From NCBI RefSeq assembly GCF_034377285.1, contig NZ_CP139715.1, positions 3,642,001-3,706,000 of the forward strand: 64,000 nucleotides of DNA, read 5' to 3'. The stretch is from Thalassobaculum sp. OXR-137 (lineage in GTDB: Bacteria; Pseudomonadota; Alphaproteobacteria; Thalassobaculales; Thalassobaculaceae). Positions 34,801 through 44,345 of this stretch are shown here, piece after piece. Positions within the stretch are counted from its first letter, which is position 1. Each line of letters starts with the position of its first letter. A program made the translations under genes and the position numbers. The notes under the pieces were generated by a model. It was not told the origin of the DNA. It made no database searches and saw only the letters and a program-made list of their open reading frames with translations.

Positions 34801-36837
34801 CTAGAAATCCTTCACCAGCCGGATCGCGTCGTAGATCGCCGCGTGGATGTTGCGCGAGGCCACGGCATCGCCGAGGCGGAAGAGCTGGTACGTGCCGTCC
34901 GGATTGCGCACGACCGTCTGCGGCTGGCCGGCGATAAGGGCGGCGTAGTCCATCTCCCCGCCGTTCCGGCTGTCCGGTTTCAGCGCAACGTATACCTCGT
35001 CCAGGGGCAGGGTGCCGTGCTCGACCACGACCTGGTCGACCGCGCGCTCCTCCACCCGCTCGGAATAGTCCGAGCCGATCTGCGCGATCAGGCCGTTGCC
35101 GGCGCGGCGCACCGTCAGGACCCGCTTGTTGATGGTGATCCGCGTGCCCGCCCGGTCGAAGGCGCGGGCATAGGCCACGTGGTTCAGCCCGCCGATATCG
35201 ACGGCGAAGAACCGCTCGGGCGTGACGATCTCCAACCGGGCGCCACCATTGGCGATCACCTCGCCCGCGGACAGGCCCTGATGGGCGGCGTTGTCGTCGT
35301 AGATCAGCACGTTCTCGCCCGGCTTCACGTCGCCGGACAGAATGTCCCAGGAGCTGACCACCAGATCCGCGCCCTCGACGATGTCGGTGTTCGGCAAGCC
35401 ACCGGTGGCGACCAGCACCACGTCGGGATTCTCCGCCAGCACGTCGGACGCCTCGGCATAGGTGTTGAAGCGCATGTCGACGCCGAGCTTGGCGCATTGC
35501 TCGGCGCGCCAGTCGACGATGCCGATCAGTTCGCGCCGCCGCGGCACCCGGGCGGCCAGCCGGATCTGTCCGCCCGGCCGGTCGGCGGCCTCGAACAGGA
35601 TGACGTTGTGGCCGCGCTCTCCGGCGACCCTGGCCGCTTCCAGCCCGGCCGGACCGGCGCCGACGATCACCACCTTCTTCGTCGGCCCGGCGCTGCGGGC
35701 GATGACATGGGGGATGGTGCGCTCCCGACCGGTCGCCGGGTTGTGGATGCACAGGGCCTCGTGCCCCTCGTAGATCCGGTCCAGACAATAGGTGGCGCCG
35801 ACGCAGGGGCGGATATCGGCCTCGCGGCCGGCGGCGACCTTGTTGGCGATATGCGGATCGGCGATGTGCGGGCGGGTCATGCCGACCATGTCCAGCTTGC
35901 CCTCGGCGATGGCATGGCGGGCGGTGGCCACGTCGCTGATCCGGGCGGCGTGGAAGATCGGGAATTTCGTCTCCTCACGGATCTCGCCGCAGAAATCCAG
36001 GTGCGGGGCCGACGGCGCGCCCTGGATCGGGATGACGTCGGAGAGCGCGGCATCGCTGTCGATATGGCCGCGGATCAGATTCAGAAAATCGACCTTGCCG
36101 CAGGTCGCCAGCCGTCGGGCGATCTCCACCCCGTCCTCGCGGGTCAGGCCTTTGTCCCAGTCCTCGTCGGCGACCATGCGCAGGCCGATCAGGAAGTCCG
36201 GGCCGACCCGCTCCCGCATGGCGTCCAGCACCCGCCAGGTGAAGCGCAGCCGGTTGTCGAGCGACCCATTGTACTCGTCGGTGCGTCGGTTGGTGGCCGG
36301 CGACCAGAACCCGTCGAGGAAGTGGCCGTAGGCCTCGATCTCGATCCCGTCGAGACCGCCCGCCTGCATCCGTTCCGCCGCATCGGCGTAGTCCGTCACG
36401 ATGCGGTCGAGATCCCAGTCCTCGGCCTCCTTGGGGAAGGCGCGGTGGGCCGGCTCGCGGACCGGGGAGGGGGCCAGCACCGGCAGCCAGTCGGAATGGT
36501 TCCAGTTGGTGCGCCGGCCCAGATGGGTGATCTGCATCATGATGGCCGAGCCGTGCTCGTGGCAGGCGTCGCTCAACTCGCGCAGCCAGGGCACGATCTC
36601 GTCCTTATAGGCGTAGAGATTGCCGAAGGCGGCGGGGCTGTCGGCGCTGACCACGGCGGACCCGGCGGTCATGGTCAGGGCGATGCCGCCCTTCGCCTTC
36701 TCCGTGTGATACAGCCGGTAGCGCTCGGTCGGCATCCCGTCCTCGGAATAGGACGGTTCATGCGCCGTCGACATGAGCCGGTTGCGCAGGGTGAGGTGCC
36801 TGAGCTGGTAGGGCTGCAGCAGCGGGTCAGTGGACAT
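34801..36837 (-). CDS. FMN/Fe-S/FAD oxidoreductase, N-methylproline demethylase-like
   Basis: A 678-residue protein of the 2,4-dienoyl-CoA reductase/trimethylamine dehydrogenase class. Residues about 1-340 form the old-yellow-enzyme barrel (IMMQITHLGRRTNW, DGIEIEAYGHFLDGFWSPATNRRTDEYNGS). The middle has RPCVGATYCLDRI and ALCIHNP, then FAD (VVIVGAGPAGLEAARVAGERG, about 390) and NAD(P)-type domains. The DGFWSP and CVGATYC patterns are those of enzymes that demethylate N-methylproline in stachydrine/proline-betaine breakdown. The usual CxxCxxxC cluster motif lacks its second Cys here (CVGATYC). A MetR-like regulator is divergent across about 0.6 kb. Confidence 0.78.
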   Translation of the reverse strand: MSTDPLLQPYQLRHLTLRNRLMSTAHEPSYSEDGMPTERYRLYHTEKAKGGIALTMTAGSAVVSADSPAAFGNLYAYKDEIVPWLRELSDACHEHGSAIMMQITHLGRRTNWNHSDWLPVLAPSPVREPAHRAFPKEAEDWDLDRIVTDYADAAERMQAGGLDGIEIEAYGHFLDGFWSPATNRRTDEYNGSLDNRLRFTWRVLDAMRERVGPDFLIGLRMVADEDWDKGLTREDGVEIARRLATCGKVDFLNLIRGHIDSDAALSDVIPIQGAPSAPHLDFCGEIREETKFPIFHAARISDVATARHAIAEGKLDMVGMTRPHIADPHIANKVAAGREADIRPCVGATYCLDRIYEGHEALCIHNPATGRERTIPHVIARSAGPTKKVVIVGAGPAGLEAARVAGERGHNVILFEAADRPGGQIRLAARVPRRRELIGIVDWRAEQCAKLGVDMRFNTYAEASDVLAENPDVVLVATGGLPNTDIVEGADLVVSSWDILSGDVKPGENVLIYDDNAAHQGLSAGEVIANGGARLEIVTPERFFAVDIGGLNHVAYARAFDRAGTRITINKRVLTVRRAGNGLIAQIGSDYSERVEERAVDQVVVEHGTLPLDEVYVALKPDSRNGGEMDYAALIAGQPQTVVRNPDGTYQLFRLGDAVASRNIHAAIYDAIRLVKDF

Positions 36838-37434
36838 CGATCCCCCATCGGTACCGGCAGTCGGCGGCAGGCGGCCTCCGCACCGTCATGGCGCCATGGT
36901 GTCGGAAAAACGGTCGGTCGAAAACGTCGAAGTCACCGAAAATTCCCACCGTCCGGCGACGCAGAATTGCGTGTCACCGGTGTGGCGGACAAGTTGAACC
37001 CGCGGGCCGAGGTTAAGAAGCAACGGAAGGCCGGTCATGGATCGCCTTCCGTCGCGCCGACTCCGATTTATTCAATTCATGGCGATGGATAGCGGAGTCG
37101 GAGGCGATCGGGCGCAGTCGAGGGATTGATAATTGATCAAACGTTAAACGGGAAAAACAAAAGAACGTGGATTGCTGAAGTTTTCGCTGAGCGTCCGGGT
37201 CCCTCGTGTCCAATCACCGGATGGGTATGTGGATTGAAGGTGAAAAACGCTGGCCACCTGCCGAACCTGCTGTCCGGCACCAGCAGGGTGGACGAATGCG
37301 AATTTCCATATTTCCAGAGTGATTGAATGCTGTGCGATCAGAAGTTGTCTTCATCGCGATGATTGGACGATGCGTGAAAGCTGGATGGCTTTTTGAAGAT
37401 TTTCAATGAAACTAGTTCAGCATACACTTCCGAA
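36838..37434. other. long non-coding divergent region with two inverted repeats
   Basis: About 600 bp without a convincing gene, AT-richer than its surroundings from about 37110 onward. It contains two perfect 9 bp inverted repeats: ACGGAAGGC 37023-37031 with GCCTTCCGT 37044-37052, and CCGACTCCG 37057-37065 with CGGAGTCGG 37093-37101. It must hold promoters for the flavin oxidoreductase (leftward) and the LysR-type regulator (rightward). Small frames inside show no family resemblance. Confidence 0.6.
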
Positions 37435-38367
37435 ATGGCGCCAAGACTCGAAATTCGTCATCTACAGATGATCCAGGCGATCGCCGATACCGGCCGGGTA
37501 ACCGAGGCGGCCGAGAAGCTCGGCCTGACGCCGTCGGCGCTGTCGCACCGGATCCGCGAGGCCGAGCGTCGGCTCGATGTGACGCTCTACACCCGGCTGC
37601 ACAAGCGCCTGCGGATGACCCCGGCGGCGGAGCATCTGGCCCATGTGGCGGAGCGGGTGCTGGCGGATATGGAGCGCGCCGAGGAGGACGTCTGGCGGAC
37701 CAGCCGGGGCGTGGTCCACGTGGTCCGCATCGCCATCGAGGCGTATAGCTCCTATCACTGGCTGCCGGGTTTTCTCAGTTTCCTGCAGAATGCCGCACCC
37801 GACATCGATATCCAGGTCATGGCGGGCGCCAGCCGCGAACCGATGCAGAGCCTGTCTAACCGGCATGTGGATCTCGCGATCATGAGCGGCGAGATCGCGC
37901 GGCCCGGAGCGACGGCCGTGCCGCTGTTCGACGACGACCAGCTTTTCATCATGCCGCCGGGCCACCCGCTGGCCGGCCGGGACTACGTCGAAGTCTCCGA
38001 ACTCGCCGCCGAGGACCTGATCAGCTACAGCAAGACCCCCGGGACGGACGGCGAGGTCGGCCAGATGCTGCGCAACGGCGACAGCGCGAAGAGCCGCTCG
38101 GTGACGGTGGAACTGCCGGAGGTGATCGTGGAACTGGTCGCCGCCGGACAGGGCACCAGTGTCCTTGCCGGCTGGGCGGTGGAGACGGCGGTGCGCGCCG
38201 GACGGATCAACGCGGCGCGGATCAGCCATGACGGCGTGATCTCGTCCTGGTCGGCGGTGATCCGCAGCGAGGATAACGAGCCGGGAAATCCGATCCGGAC
38301 GGTCGCCTCGCTCCTGTCCAACTGGTGCGCGCGCACCGGTCACGGGTTCCGACCGGCGCCGGACTGA
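37435..38367 (+). CDS. LysR-type transcriptional regulator, MetR-like
   Basis: A 310-residue LysR protein. The N-terminal HTH reads RHLQMIQAIADTGRVTEAAEKLGLTPSALSHRIREAERRLDVTLYTR, and LSHRI with the following IAIEAYSSYHWLPGFLSFL and HVDLAIMSGE resemble MetR (IAIECHSCIQWL and LDLVMTSDI). MetR uses homocysteine as coactivator. I use ATG 37435; a TTG 14 codons upstream is the only earlier option. It is divergent from the demethylase-like gene, which suggests that gene is its target; methyl-group metabolism would tie the two together, but that is inference. Confidence 0.82.
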   Translation: MAPRLEIRHLQMIQAIADTGRVTEAAEKLGLTPSALSHRIREAERRLDVTLYTRLHKRLRMTPAAEHLAHVAERVLADMERAEEDVWRTSRGVVHVVRIAIEAYSSYHWLPGFLSFLQNAAPDIDIQVMAGASREPMQSLSNRHVDLAIMSGEIARPGATAVPLFDDDQLFIMPPGHPLAGRDYVEVSELAAEDLISYSKTPGTDGEVGQMLRNGDSAKSRSVTVELPEVIVELVAAGQGTSVLAGWAVETAVRAGRINAARISHDGVISSWSAVIRSEDNEPGNPIRTVASLLSNWCARTGHGFRPAPD

Positions 38368-38381
38368 CCGGCGGGTCCGAT

Positions 38382-40154
38382 TTAGGCGGCGCGGCGCGGC
38401 CGCCGCGGGTCGTTGAGGACGGCGATGGCCGGGGCGGGTTTGGCGTAGAGAAAGCCCTGGGCCATCCGCACGCCGAGATCGCGCAGGAACGCCGCCTGGC
38501 CTTCGGTTTCCACCCCTTCCACGACGATCGTGCGACCGAGGTCCTGGACCAGCGTGACCAGGGTCTTCAACAGGCGCCGGTCGCTTTCCCGGTCCTCGAT
38601 CCGGCGCAGGAACTGCCGGTCGATCTTCAGAATGTCCACGGGCAGATCGACCAGGGCGGCTAGCGACGAGTACCCGGTGCCGAAATCGTCCATGGAGATG
38701 GCGATGCCCATCTCGCGGAGCTGGTCGATGGCGGAGCGGATGACGTCGTCACCGCGGGCCATGTCGCGCTCGGTGAGTTCCAGCTCCAGGGCAGTCCCTT
38801 CGATGCCGGTCTCTGCGAGGAGGCGGGCGATATCGTCGGCGAAGCTCGGCCGGCTCAGGTCCTGCGCGGAGATATTGACCGACAGCGGGGCCGACCGCGA
38901 CCAGTCGCTGTCCGCCAGCGAGCGGAGCGTCTGCGACAGGATATGGCGATTCAGGGCGGTGATCAGGCCGGCCTGTTCGGCCAGCGGGATGAATTCCCCG
39001 GGCGAGATCATCGAGCCGTCCGGCTGCGTCCACCGCGCCAGAGCTTCGGCGCCGATCCAGCTCCCGTCGGTGATGTCGACCTTGGGCTGAAGATAGACGC
39101 TGAACTCCCGGTCCTCGATGGCCCGGTTGATGTTGTGCACGAGCCGGGTACGGCGGCTCATCTGGTTGATGATGCTGGGCAGATACTCATGCATCCGGGG
39201 GACGCCCGGCTGCGGTGTCGTGGCCTTGACCTCCATGAGGGTGGCCGCGGCCCGGTGCATCGCCTGGCGCGGATCCGAGGCCTGGTCGGGAAGCGCCACG
39301 GTGCCGGCGCAGACGTCCACCACCACGGCGACGTCCTGGATCTCGATCGGCTCCGCGACCACGGAAACCAGTTTGGCCTGGAGGCTGTCGGCCTCCGACA
39401 TCGGCATCACCACGTGGAAGGTGTTGCCGAAGCCCCGGGCGATGAGAACGGCGGTGCCGAACACCCTCTTGAGCCGCTGGGAGAAGGCGACGACCAGATG
39501 CTCGAATTCCTCGATGCCGAAACAGGCGGTGAGCTGGCTGGTGTTGTTCAGCGACAGGTGCACGAACAGCATCGGCGGCGGCGTCGGGGCGGCGAAATAG
39601 GATTCCAGATAGCTGACGATGCCGTGCCGGTTCGGCAGCTTCGTGGCCTCGTCGTGGAAGGCGAGGAAGCGGATCCTGTCCTCGCGGGCCCGCTCGTGGG
39701 TCATGTCCCGGATGGTGGCGACGAAGCGTCGGGGTTCATCGACCGAGCGGGGAATCTCCGACAGGGTGATCGAGACGGGGAACTGCCGGCCGTTGGCATG
39801 CATCGCCGCGAGCGTACGGGGCAGGCCGAAGGCGGATTTGGAATGGGGACGCGCTTCCCGGATGTACTGGTCGTGATTCATCGCGACCGATTCCGGCATC
39901 AGCTTGTTCACCGAGTGATGGACGAGCTCGAAGCTCGGCCGGCCGAACATCTTGCAGGCCGCATCGTTGACGGTCTCGATGATACCGCGGTCGTCGACCA
40001 CGACGATGGCGTCGGTGACGGCGTTGAAGACGGTGGAAAGCTGACGGCGCTGGGCCTCTATGGTTTCCAGCGCGCGGGACAGCTTGTCTTCGACGGCAGA
40101 CAGCCGCGAGGGAAGCCGCGAGCCTCCGTCACCATTGCTACCATCGGGTGTCAT
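38382..40154 (-). CDS. PAS - degenerate GGDEF - EAL protein, probable c-di-GMP phosphodiesterase
   Basis: A 590-residue cytoplasmic protein. A PAS domain lies at about 40-150 (VTDAIVVVDDRGIIETVNDAACKMF). A GGDEF-like domain follows at about 165-320, whose active-site motif reads ARGFGNTF and cannot make c-di-GMP. The C-terminal EAL domain (about 335-575) keeps the catalytic set: GAEALARW, VNISAQDL, ELELTERD, DDFGTGYSS, ILKIDRQF and VEGVET. It should therefore degrade c-di-GMP under PAS control. ATG 40154 has AGGA 6 bp upstream; ATG 40160 and GTG 40181 are less well spaced. It is convergent with the MetR-like gene, only 14 bp away. Confidence 0.9.
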   Translation of the reverse strand: MTPDGSNGDGGSRLPSRLSAVEDKLSRALETIEAQRRQLSTVFNAVTDAIVVVDDRGIIETVNDAACKMFGRPSFELVHHSVNKLMPESVAMNHDQYIREARPHSKSAFGLPRTLAAMHANGRQFPVSITLSEIPRSVDEPRRFVATIRDMTHERAREDRIRFLAFHDEATKLPNRHGIVSYLESYFAAPTPPPMLFVHLSLNNTSQLTACFGIEEFEHLVVAFSQRLKRVFGTAVLIARGFGNTFHVVMPMSEADSLQAKLVSVVAEPIEIQDVAVVVDVCAGTVALPDQASDPRQAMHRAAATLMEVKATTPQPGVPRMHEYLPSIINQMSRRTRLVHNINRAIEDREFSVYLQPKVDITDGSWIGAEALARWTQPDGSMISPGEFIPLAEQAGLITALNRHILSQTLRSLADSDWSRSAPLSVNISAQDLSRPSFADDIARLLAETGIEGTALELELTERDMARGDDVIRSAIDQLREMGIAISMDDFGTGYSSLAALVDLPVDILKIDRQFLRRIEDRESDRRLLKTLVTLVQDLGRTIVVEGVETEGQAAFLRDLGVRMAQGFLYAKPAPAIAVLNDPRRPRRAA

Positions 40155-40268
40155 GCGCATTCCTACACCATCCTCGAGCACCGAGTCTCCGACTCCGATT
40201 GCCCCGCCCGGATGGACAAGAACACGAGTCTCCTTAATGGACTGTGAAGAAGCTCGGTTTAATCCCGG

Positions 40269-41174
40269 TTAACGACCGAGAACGAGCAGAATGATTCCGG
40301 CGACGACGAGGACGATACCAAGGATCTCGGCACGGGTCGTGGTCTCGCGGAAAATAAACACGGACGCGATGAAGGTGAAGACCAGTTCGATCTGGCCCAG
40401 CGCCCGGACATAGGCGGCGTTCTGCAGCGTGAAGGCGGTAAACCAGCCGATGGAGCCGAGAACGCCGCACACGCCGACCGCCAGGGACCATTTCCAATGG
40501 ACGAAAACATCGATCAGGGTCCGGCGCTCGTAGATCGCCAGATAGACGCCCATGATGACCGTCTGCATCACCACGGAAACCGCGAGCGTGAAGGCGGCGG
40601 CCATGACGAAGCCGTCGTAGTCGAGGGTGAGAGCTGCCTTGCGGAAGAACACCACCGACGAGCCGAGAAGGGCGCCGCACAGCAGGCCGATCAGGGTCGG
40701 CTTTTCTATCAATCCGGTGAAAAGCCGACCGACGGACATCTTGGTCTGGCCGACGGACAACGCCATCACGCCGACCGCCGATACAACGATAGCGATTAGC
40801 GGGACCAGGCCCAGTTCGTCGCCGATGACCAGCCAGCCGAGCAGGGCGACCTGCACCGTCTCGGTCTTGGAGTACGTGGTCCCGACGGCGAAGTTGCGGA
40901 ACTGGAAAAGCCAGAGCAGCACGGCGGTGAACAGGATCTGAGAGATCCCGCCCAACAGACAGTAGATCAGAAATTCGGTATGGACCGTCGGCCACGCGTA
41001 TCCGCCGATGTCGTGGACCGCATAGGCGTAGATCAGCGCGAAGGGCATCGCATATAGGAAGCGGACATAGGAGGCGCCCAGCGTCGTCAGGCGACCCTTC
41101 AGGTGCTTCTGCAGGACCGAGCGCGCGTTCTGCATGAACGCGGCGAAGATCGTGATCGGTATCCAGAGTTCCAT
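40269..41174 (-). CDS. EamA/DMT-superfamily permease
   Basis: A 301-residue protein with about ten membrane helices in two EamA repeats (YVRFLYAMPFALIYAYAV near the start; GQIELVFTFIASVFIFRETTTRAEILG at the end). ATG 41174 has GGAG about 10 bp upstream; a longer frame upstream would run through the divergent aminotransferase and is not coding. Overall GC is lower than in neighbouring enzymes, as usual for membrane proteins. The substrate is unknown. It is divergent from the aminotransferase gene across 174 bp. Confidence 0.85.
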   Translation of the reverse strand: MELWIPITIFAAFMQNARSVLQKHLKGRLTTLGASYVRFLYAMPFALIYAYAVHDIGGYAWPTVHTEFLIYCLLGGISQILFTAVLLWLFQFRNFAVGTTYSKTETVQVALLGWLVIGDELGLVPLIAIVVSAVGVMALSVGQTKMSVGRLFTGLIEKPTLIGLLCGALLGSSVVFFRKAALTLDYDGFVMAAAFTLAVSVVMQTVIMGVYLAIYERRTLIDVFVHWKWSLAVGVCGVLGSIGWFTAFTLQNAAYVRALGQIELVFTFIASVFIFRETTTRAEILGIVLVVAGIILLVLGR

Positions 41175-41348
41175 CGGCGTTCCGCTCCCCCCCGCGGACC
41201 CGATGCCGCGGTCCGCCAGCATGGACGCGGAGCCATGCGCGCGTCCATCGCCTGACGGGGCGGGCAAAGGCGGTTTGCGGGTATGCAGCGAACCCGTGTT
41301 GGGAGAATGATAGATCAAACCCAACAGTTCAGACCGATGGAGGCTCCC

Positions 41349-42641
41349 ATGAGCGGCGTCACGAAGAGTCAGGAAGAAAAGGACCTCATGGAACGGGCGC
41401 GGGCGGTGCTGCCGGCAGGCGGTTTCGGGAACTTCTCTGCGGACATCGTGATCGCGCGCGGACAGGGCTCCCGGGTCTGGGATGTGAGCGGCAACGAGTA
41501 CGTGGACTACCTGCTCGGATCCGGCCCGATGGTGATCGGCCATGCCCATCCGGAGGTGGTCGAGGCGGTGACCGCGCAGCTGCCGCTGGGCAGCACCTTC
41601 TTCGCCGACAGCGAGCCGGGCATCGTGCTGGCCGAGGAGATCTGCCAGGCGGTTCCCTGCGCCGACAAGGTCCGTTTCGTGAGCTCCGGCTCGGAAGCCG
41701 ATATGTACGCCATGCGCCTCGCCCGCGCCCATTCCAAGCGCGAGAAGATCCTGAAGTTCGAGGGCGGCTATCACGGCATGAGCGATTTCGGGCTGATGAG
41801 CCTGGCGCCGAAGAAGCTCGCCAACTTCCCCCAGGCGGTCCCCGACAGCGCCGGCATCCCCAAGGGCGTGCGCGACGACGTGATCGTCGCCCCCTATAAC
41901 GACACCGACTTGGCGGTCCAGATGATCGCCGAGTACGCCTCCGAGCTGGGCGGGGTGATCGTCGAGCCATTCCAGCGCCTGCTGCCGCCGAAGCCGGGCT
42001 TCCTGGAGGCCCTGCGCGAGGCGACAACGAAGCACAACGTGCCGCTGATCTTCGACGAGGTGGTGACCGGCTTCCGCTTCGCCTATGGCGGGGCGCAGGA
42101 GTACTACGGCATCACGCCGGACCTCTGCACGCTGGGCAAGGTGATCGGCGGCGGCTATCCGCTGGCGGCCATCGCCGGCAGCGACGAGATCATGGCCCAT
42201 TTCGACAAGAGCCAGGTCGGCGAGGAGGGCTTCACCTTCCAGGTCGGCACGTTGAGCGGCAATCCGGTCGCCTCGGTCGCCGGCCTGAAGACCATGGAGA
42301 TCCTGAAGCGCGACGACGCCTACACCAAGATGTTCGCCACCGGCCGCACCATCATGGCCGCCCTGGAGGAACACCTGGACCGGGCCGGGGTCGCCGCCAA
42401 GGTGGTCGGCGTGCCGCCGCTGTTCGACGTGGTCTTCACCGACCGAGACGTGCACGACTATCGCGGCATGTTCGCCGGCGACGCCGCCATGGCGAAGCGG
42501 TTCAACGCGACCATGCGCGAGTGCGGCATCCTGAAGCCGGAGAGCAAGTATTATATCGGCCTGTGCCACACCGAGGCCGATGTGGCGCTGACCATCGACG
42601 CCATCGCCACCGCGGCCGAGGGGCTGCGCAAGGCGGCGTGA
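41349..42641 (+). CDS. class III aminotransferase (glutamate-1-semialdehyde aminomutase-like)
   Basis: A 430-residue PLP enzyme. N-terminal RARAVLPAGGFGNFS resembles glutamate-1-semialdehyde aminomutases. The PLP site includes VSSGSEADMYAMRLAR, FEGGYHGMSD, LIFDEVVTGFRFAYGG (Asp contacting pyridine N) and LGKVIGGGYPLAAI (Schiff-base Lys). These resemble aspartate aminotransferase family enzymes in catabolic loci rather than the haem gene hemL, which has SPVRAF and other motifs missing here. GGAGG lies 5 bp before ATG 41349; the frame is open 22 codons upstream. The amino donor is unknown. Confidence 0.83.
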   Translation: MSGVTKSQEEKDLMERARAVLPAGGFGNFSADIVIARGQGSRVWDVSGNEYVDYLLGSGPMVIGHAHPEVVEAVTAQLPLGSTFFADSEPGIVLAEEICQAVPCADKVRFVSSGSEADMYAMRLARAHSKREKILKFEGGYHGMSDFGLMSLAPKKLANFPQAVPDSAGIPKGVRDDVIVAPYNDTDLAVQMIAEYASELGGVIVEPFQRLLPPKPGFLEALREATTKHNVPLIFDEVVTGFRFAYGGAQEYYGITPDLCTLGKVIGGGYPLAAIAGSDEIMAHFDKSQVGEEGFTFQVGTLSGNPVASVAGLKTMEILKRDDAYTKMFATGRTIMAALEEHLDRAGVAAKVVGVPPLFDVVFTDRDVHDYRGMFAGDAAMAKRFNATMRECGILKPESKYYIGLCHTEADVALTIDAIATAAEGLRKAA

Positions 42642-42726
42642 CCCTGCGGCGGTCAGGTTGCGCTGGCCATCCGACCGCCGCGGCCCATATCGTCCCGGTT
42701 GCATGTGAACCGACCGGGGCAAAGCC

Positions 42727-43830
42727 GTGGATTCCGTTACCCAGATCGTCCTTGGTGCCGGCGTTGCCGCTGCCGTGATCGGCCCCCATGCCGGCGCGCG
42801 AAAGGCCGCGATCGTCGGCGCTGTCCTGGGCACGGTCCCGGATCTCGACGTCTTCATTCCCCTGGGCGATCCGGTGACGGATTTCGTCCAGCACCGCGGG
42901 CCCTCCCATTCGCTGATCGTCCAGGCCCTGGTCACCCCGATCTTCGCCGAGCCGCTGGTGCGGGTGATCGGCGGCCTGCGCGAGCACCGGGCGGCCACAT
43001 ACCTCGCGGTCTATCTCTGCCTGGCCACCCATGCGCTGCTCGATGCGCTGACGATCTACGGCACGCGGATCTTCTGGCCGGTGATGCCCGAGCCATTGGG
43101 GCTGGGCTCCATGTTCATCATCGACCCGCTCTACACCATCCCGCTGGTCGTCGCCTTCGTCTGGGCACTGTGCGTGCGGTCCTGGACGCCGCGGATCGCG
43201 CGGGTGGTCAGCGTCGCGCTGATCGTCTCCACCGCCTATCTCGGTTGGAGCGCCATCGCCCAGCAGGTAGCGCAGAAGCGCGGCGACCTGGTGCTGGCCG
43301 ATCTCGGCGTCGAGCCCGAGCGCACCTGGGCCACGCCCATGCCCTTCAACACCCTGTTCTGGCGGGTGATCGCCATCGACGGCGACCGGTACTTCAACCT
43401 CTACATCCCGCTGCTCGGCACCCAGGAGACGGTCACCGCCTATGCCCATCCGCGCGGCGAGGCCCTGCTGGCCTGCATCGAGGACCTGCCCAGGGCGGCG
43501 GATGTGGCCGCCTTTTCCAAGGGATTCTTCAAGGTCTGGGAGGCCGACGACCGGGTCCTGGTGTCGGATCTGCGCATGGGCGTCACCCCGAACTATGTCT
43601 TCCAGTTCGCGGTTGCCGAGCGCGACGGCGACCGGTGGTCCGAGATCCCACCGGTCCGGCTGACGGCGCAGCGGGGAGCGGCCGACCGGGACATCGACTG
43701 GCTGTGGACCAGCGTCCTCGGCGAGCGGGCGGTACGCCCGACCGAGGAAACCGCTCTCTATACCGGGGAGGCCGGTATCAGGGTCGCGGGCCCCATGGCG
43801 CCCCGACCATCAGCTTGTTCTCCTGGCTGA
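42727..43830 (+). CDS. membrane-bound metal-dependent hydrolase, YdjM/DUF457 family
   Basis: A 367-residue inner membrane protein. The N-terminal half holds the family motifs: MDSVTQIVLGAGVAAAV, LGTVPDLDVF, QHRGPSHSL and ATHALLDALT, whose His and Asp residues could bind metal between helices. The C-terminal part (about 200-367) is soluble. E. coli YdjM is induced by LexA, but no LexA box was identified here. The start is GTG 42727. Its 3' end overlaps the convergent NIPSNAP gene by 53 bp. Confidence 0.82.
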   Translation: MDSVTQIVLGAGVAAAVIGPHAGARKAAIVGAVLGTVPDLDVFIPLGDPVTDFVQHRGPSHSLIVQALVTPIFAEPLVRVIGGLREHRAATYLAVYLCLATHALLDALTIYGTRIFWPVMPEPLGLGSMFIIDPLYTIPLVVAFVWALCVRSWTPRIARVVSVALIVSTAYLGWSAIAQQVAQKRGDLVLADLGVEPERTWATPMPFNTLFWRVIAIDGDRYFNLYIPLLGTQETVTAYAHPRGEALLACIEDLPRAADVAAFSKGFFKVWEADDRVLVSDLRMGVTPNYVFQFAVAERDGDRWSEIPPVRLTAQRGAADRDIDWLWTSVLGERAVRPTEETALYTGEAGIRVAGPMAPRPSACSPG

Positions 43831-44095
43831 TCAGGTTGGGCCGCAGCTTGGCGGCGAAGGCCATGAACTTCTCGTTGGCGTAGACCGCCGCCCAATGGGC
43901 CCGGCGGTCGGCGTCGTCGGTGTACTTCCAGATGTGGATGAGCTCGTTCATCCCGCCGACATCGCCCACGAAATAGCCGACCAGCTTGTCCTTGTGCGGG
44001 TCGAGCGCCGGCCAGCCCTCGGTCTCGTACAGCTTCAGGACCTCCTGCAGCTTGCCGACGACGATCTTGTAGGTGCGCAGTTCGTACAGATCCAT
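43778..44095 (-). CDS. NIPSNAP family protein
   Basis: A 105-residue alpha-beta barrel protein. MDLYELRTYKIVVGKLQEVLKLYE, VGYFVGDVGGMNELIHIWKY and RRAHWAAVYANEKF are classic NIPSNAP strings. GGGAGGA precedes ATG 44095; the frame is open upstream but without similarity. Bacterial members are small and of unknown biochemical role. It overlaps the end of the YdjM-like gene on the opposite strand and is divergent from the glutathione transferase gene. Confidence 0.85.
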   Translation of the reverse strand: MDLYELRTYKIVVGKLQEVLKLYETEGWPALDPHKDKLVGYFVGDVGGMNELIHIWKYTDDADRRAHWAAVYANEKFMAFAAKLRPNLISQENKLMVGAPWGPRP

Positions 44096-44345
44096 GATCC
44101 GGTTCCTCCCATCTTGTTGTGGGCCGATCGTGGCCGAGGCGCACGGGCCGCGGCAAGAGCGCGTCGGACGGTCCATCACGATGCCGTGTTTCAAGGCCTT
44201 CATTCGTTCCGGACCGTGGCAGATGAGTGGCCGATGGCGCGCGTTGCGGTAGTGTTCGGCGCACCGGCACACTCGCGCCGGTCCAGTCAGTTATCGGCAC
44301 GCGCGACCGCCGGGGGCGGTGCCGCGTGCCCAGCGGAGGCAACGC

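Noticed and set aside
37126-37326. A 66-codon frame in the intergenic region
   Set aside because: It has no ribosome site or similarity and lies in AT-richer regulatory DNA.
41349-42641. hemL (glutamate-1-semialdehyde aminomutase of haem synthesis)
   Set aside because: N-terminal similarity exists, but key hemL strings are missing, alphaproteobacteria normally make aminolevulinate through HemA, and the context is catabolic.
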